This document shows, in pieces, positions 61,867-64,000 of a stretch of DNA of 64,000 bases. The stretch covers positions 1 to 64,000 of the forward strand of contig NZ_JAHWXP010000005.1 in the NCBI RefSeq assembly GCF_019857185.1, in the 5' to 3' direction. Origin of the DNA: Alteriqipengyuania abyssalis (GTDB taxonomy: Bacteria > Pseudomonadota > Alphaproteobacteria > Sphingomonadales > Sphingomonadaceae). Numbering within the stretch: position 1 is the stretch's first letter; each line of letters begins with the position of its first letter. A program made the position numbers and the translations under genes. The notes below the pieces were generated by a model. The model did not search any database. It was given only the letters and a program-made list of their open reading frames with translations, and was not told the origin of the DNA.

Positions 61867-63525
61867 TCAGCGTAAGCTGCGCACGATCGCGGCGCGCGCC
61901 TGCGGGTTCCACACGAAGCGGGCCAGATCCGCCTCGATCTCGGTAGCTTTGGAGCGCGCATAGGCGCGGCTCTCGACCGCGCGAGTCAGTTCGTCGAGCA
62001 TGCCTTCCACATCGGCAGAGGATTCCTCGATCGGCCGGGCGCTGGCGAGCCGTTCGGCCGCGGCGCGATCCTTTAGCGCCAGAACCGCGAGCATGACGTA
62101 GAGCTGGCTGAGCGGATCGAGCGTCCGGTTGCCCTGCGACATCGCGCCGATCCGGGCGCGCCAGTCGCCGGCGGCCTGCGCGAACTCGTGGCCGCAGGGC
62201 GCCGCCTCGGTCGCGATCATCCCTGCGAGCACCGGATAATAGCCACCACGCTCGATCATGTTGAGAAAATAGCTTTCGGCAGCGGCGCACTCCCCATCGG
62301 CGAGCACAATCCGCGCGGCAAGCGCATTGGCGTAGCTGTTGAAGGGATCGGCCTCCAGCGCCCGAGTGGTCAGATCCCACGCCTCGCCCTCGCGGCGGAT
62401 CGGCAGACCCTGCCGCAGATCCGCTTGGTATAGGACGAAGGCTTTGCGCGCGAGCCAGAAGGGGACGTAATCGCTGCGCGGATAGCGCGCGAGGCAGCGG
62501 TCGAGCAGCGCGGGCAATCGCTGCGCCGTTGTGGCGCTCGGCCGGGCGACGGTCTCCGAGCGCAAAAAGCACAGATAGTCGCTTTTCGCCTTGCCATGCG
62601 CCTTAAGTTCGAGCTGCGCTACCAGTCCGTCCGGGGTCAGCAACTGGGCCAGCTCCCCGCCGAGCACTGCGTCGAGCGTCTCGCTGTTGGCGGGCAGGGC
62701 AAGAGTGGAAACATAGACGCGCGCACCCTCGCGATCGAACAGTTCGAGCCGCAGGCGATCCTGCGCATCGAGCGCGGGTGCGCTGTGCAGCGTGAGCCGG
62801 TAATCGGCTGCAGCCCGGTCTTGTGCAAGGGTGGCGATAAACGATCCGGCGACCTGGCTTTCCATGTCGAAGCGGACATGCTCGGTCAGTTGCGGGTCGC
62901 CCAGCTTGCCAAGCGCGGGCGGGGCGATGTCCACCTCGACCGCGATCCGCGGCGGTGCTGCGGCCGCGGAGCCTGTGCCGCCCCAGCTCCCGGAGAAGAG
63001 GTTGAACAGGCCGAAGGCGAGGATCACTAGCGCGGCGAGTGCGCCGCCCGCGCGCAGCAGCAGATCATGCGATCGACGTGCCGGGCGTGCAGCATCGGCG
63101 GGCACGGTGCCGGGGGCGTCGGCATCGTCCTGCGGCTCGGCATGGCTGTTGCCCAGTCTTTCCGGATAGGCCTTCTCGGGCGGGGCAAGGTGGAGCCGGT
63201 AGTCCCCCTTGTCCAGATGGACCGCAAGCCCGTGGCCCGGCGCGATACGGGTATAGTAGTCGGTCAGGTTGCGGCGCAGGCGCGATATCTGAACCCGGGG
63301 GTAGCTGTCGCTGGTCAGGTCGTAGCTCTCTTCGCGGCCCAGCCCGTCGACCGCGATGGCATATTGGCTCAGCGGACCTTCCCCAGCCAGGGTCTGTTCG
63401 CAAAGATAGCTGAGCAGTCGCGATTGCACGGGGGCCTTGACGAATGCCGGGTCGGCAAGGACCCGCGCGACTTCGGCGGAAAGTTCATCCGCGAAATCAA
63501 ATGCTCGAACGGGCTCTGCGGTCAC
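61867..63525 (-). CDS. Membrane-anchored winged-helix/TPR regulator-like protein
   Basis: A 552-residue protein with three parts. The cytoplasmic N-terminal domain (about 1-120) follows the pattern seen in CadC/ToxR-like and cyclase-linked winged-helix domains (SRLLSYLCEQTLAGEGPLSQ, SDSYPRVQISRLRRNLTDYY). A single TM helix at about 155-175 (LLLRAGGALAALVILAFGLF) follows. The long periplasmic part has TPR-like helices (about 330-520). This suggests a one-component regulator that senses envelope state. No partner gene lies in the same direction within the window. Confidence 0.75.
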   Translation of the reverse strand: MTAEPVRAFDFADELSAEVARVLADPAFVKAPVQSRLLSYLCEQTLAGEGPLSQYAIAVDGLGREESYDLTSDSYPRVQISRLRRNLTDYYTRIAPGHGLAVHLDKGDYRLHLAPPEKAYPERLGNSHAEPQDDADAPGTVPADAARPARRSHDLLLRAGGALAALVILAFGLFNLFSGSWGGTGSAAAAPPRIAVEVDIAPPALGKLGDPQLTEHVRFDMESQVAGSFIATLAQDRAAADYRLTLHSAPALDAQDRLRLELFDREGARVYVSTLALPANSETLDAVLGGELAQLLTPDGLVAQLELKAHGKAKSDYLCFLRSETVARPSATTAQRLPALLDRCLARYPRSDYVPFWLARKAFVLYQADLRQGLPIRREGEAWDLTTRALEADPFNSYANALAARIVLADGECAAAESYFLNMIERGGYYPVLAGMIATEAAPCGHEFAQAAGDWRARIGAMSQGNRTLDPLSQLYVMLAVLALKDRAAAERLASARPIEESSADVEGMLDELTRAVESRAYARSKATEIEADLARFVWNPQARAAIVRSLR

Positions 63526-64000
63526 ATCGCAGCCTGCCTTTCCGGCCAGCCGACACGCTGTAACAGTTAAAATTCGCGTTAGTATTTGGCTCGCCTGCTA
63601 TCTGCATATCACATTATTGGTTACGAAAATCCTTTTTTATCCGCCATGTAACGTGACGTTCGCCGTGAAACACTGCCCCGCAATTCTTGAACGATGCATA
63701 AGACGAACCATGGCAGGCGTTCCCGAACCCTTCCCCAAGGCCAACCCGGCGAGCCACCATCACCCCGTGGCTCCGGGGCGTCTGCCATCGTCGCTCCACC
63801 TGCTGCGATCTCGAGCGGGGCGGAGTTTGGCTGCCCTGCAGTGCGTCCGGCCCCTTTTCGGCGTTCTGCAGGGCAGCCTCTTTGTCTCTCACCGGTCCGC
63901 TCTCGCAGCGAATTCGTGGCGGCATAGCCCGCCACACAAATACCCATTCGGCCGGTTACCCGATCCTAACCATGGTCCGCTAGCACCGCAGCCGGGGGGC
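63526..64000. other. Gene-free interval at the right end
   Basis: 475 bases with no frame I can support as coding. The first ~120 bases are AT-richer and probably hold the promoter of the gene at 63525. Beyond are hairpins, including gagccac/gtggctc (63751-63773) and the stronger one at 63829-63878. A small RNA or the end of a gene beyond the window is possible. Confidence 0.5.
63829..63878 (+). terminator. 13-bp perfect hairpin followed by U-rich tract
   Basis: ggctgccctgcag (63829-63841) is the exact reverse complement of 63866-63878, with a 24-base loop, followed by TCTTTGTCTCT on the plus strand. It looks like an intrinsic terminator for a short plus-strand transcript, but no gene precedes it. 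Confidence 0.5.

Noticed and set aside
63614-63947. Minus-strand frames of about 107 codons near the right end
   Set aside because: No ribosome site, no recognisable domain, and they cross strong hairpins; not supported as genes.

Overview
The window looks like chromosome from a GC-rich alphaproteobacterium, most likely a sphingomonad of the Erythrobacteraceae type. This is inferred from the protein styles (NodT-type outer-membrane factor, UbiK and UbiM-like ubiquinone proteins, TlyA, RecO, ApaG, YghU), the cbb3 oxidase cluster under FNR boxes, and the intergenic palindromes. Most of the window is dense housekeeping or accessory sequence with many ATGA or TGATG stop/start overlaps. I see no rRNA, CRISPR array, transposase or integrase.

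Region by region. 1-7127: a cbb3-type cytochrome oxidase operon on the minus strand (ccoN-O-Q-P, ccoG, fixH, partial ccoI). Upstream lies a Crp/Fnr regulator without N-terminal cluster cysteines, and two perfect FNR-type palindromes sit before ccoN and before the regulator. 7153-13764: a TetR repressor divergent from a complete RND tripartite efflux pump, with a palindromic operator between them. 13799-24948: a two-sided secreted-protein locus. Seven overlapping minus-strand genes encode exported proteins, four of them Sel1/Hcp-like with C-x7-C repeats. The divergent plus-strand operon encodes an OmpR-type response regulator, a sensor kinase, a small lipoprotein and a 992-residue exported TPR-CHAT protease-like protein. 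A perfect 17-bp inverted repeat lies in the shared promoter region. 24959-31226: fatty acid desaturase, UbiM-like hydroxylase, RecQ, an ABC-F ATPase and tRNA-Gln. 31311-45336: argE, yghU, topoisomerase IB, a HisKA_2/HWE-type kinase, nadE, an EamA transporter, a diguanylate cyclase, ilvE, tlyA, tspO and ubiK, plus a tiny gene with a perfect extended Shine-Dalgarno and its own terminator.

45337-53622 is the most interesting part: an 8.3-kb island bounded by a 34-bp direct repeat (one mismatch) that is the 3' end of ubiK. It looks like a site-specific insertion that left ubiK intact on the left and a copy of its last codons on the right. The island carries a compact seven-gene operon: heme-oxygenase-like diiron enzyme, FeeM/LuxI-like acyltransferase, ferritin-like diiron enzyme, membrane desaturase, PhyH-like oxygenase, CapA-like protein and MFS exporter. 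A divergent fatty-acid-hydroxylase-type gene and a GFA-family gene complete it. Five different oxygen-activating metalloenzyme folds around one acyltransferase and one exporter suggest an uncharacterised lipid-derived metabolite or signal. That function is inference; the gene families and repeat boundaries are visible in the sequence.

53735-63525: a small conserved-looking gene, recO, a DPM-like/GtrA fusion glycosyltransferase, a PMT-family glycosyltransferase, metZ, an Excalibur-domain protein, a glutamate-dehydrogenase-family enzyme, apaG, a LysR regulator and a membrane-spanning winged-helix/TPR protein. 63526-64000 has no gene I can support, only hairpins.
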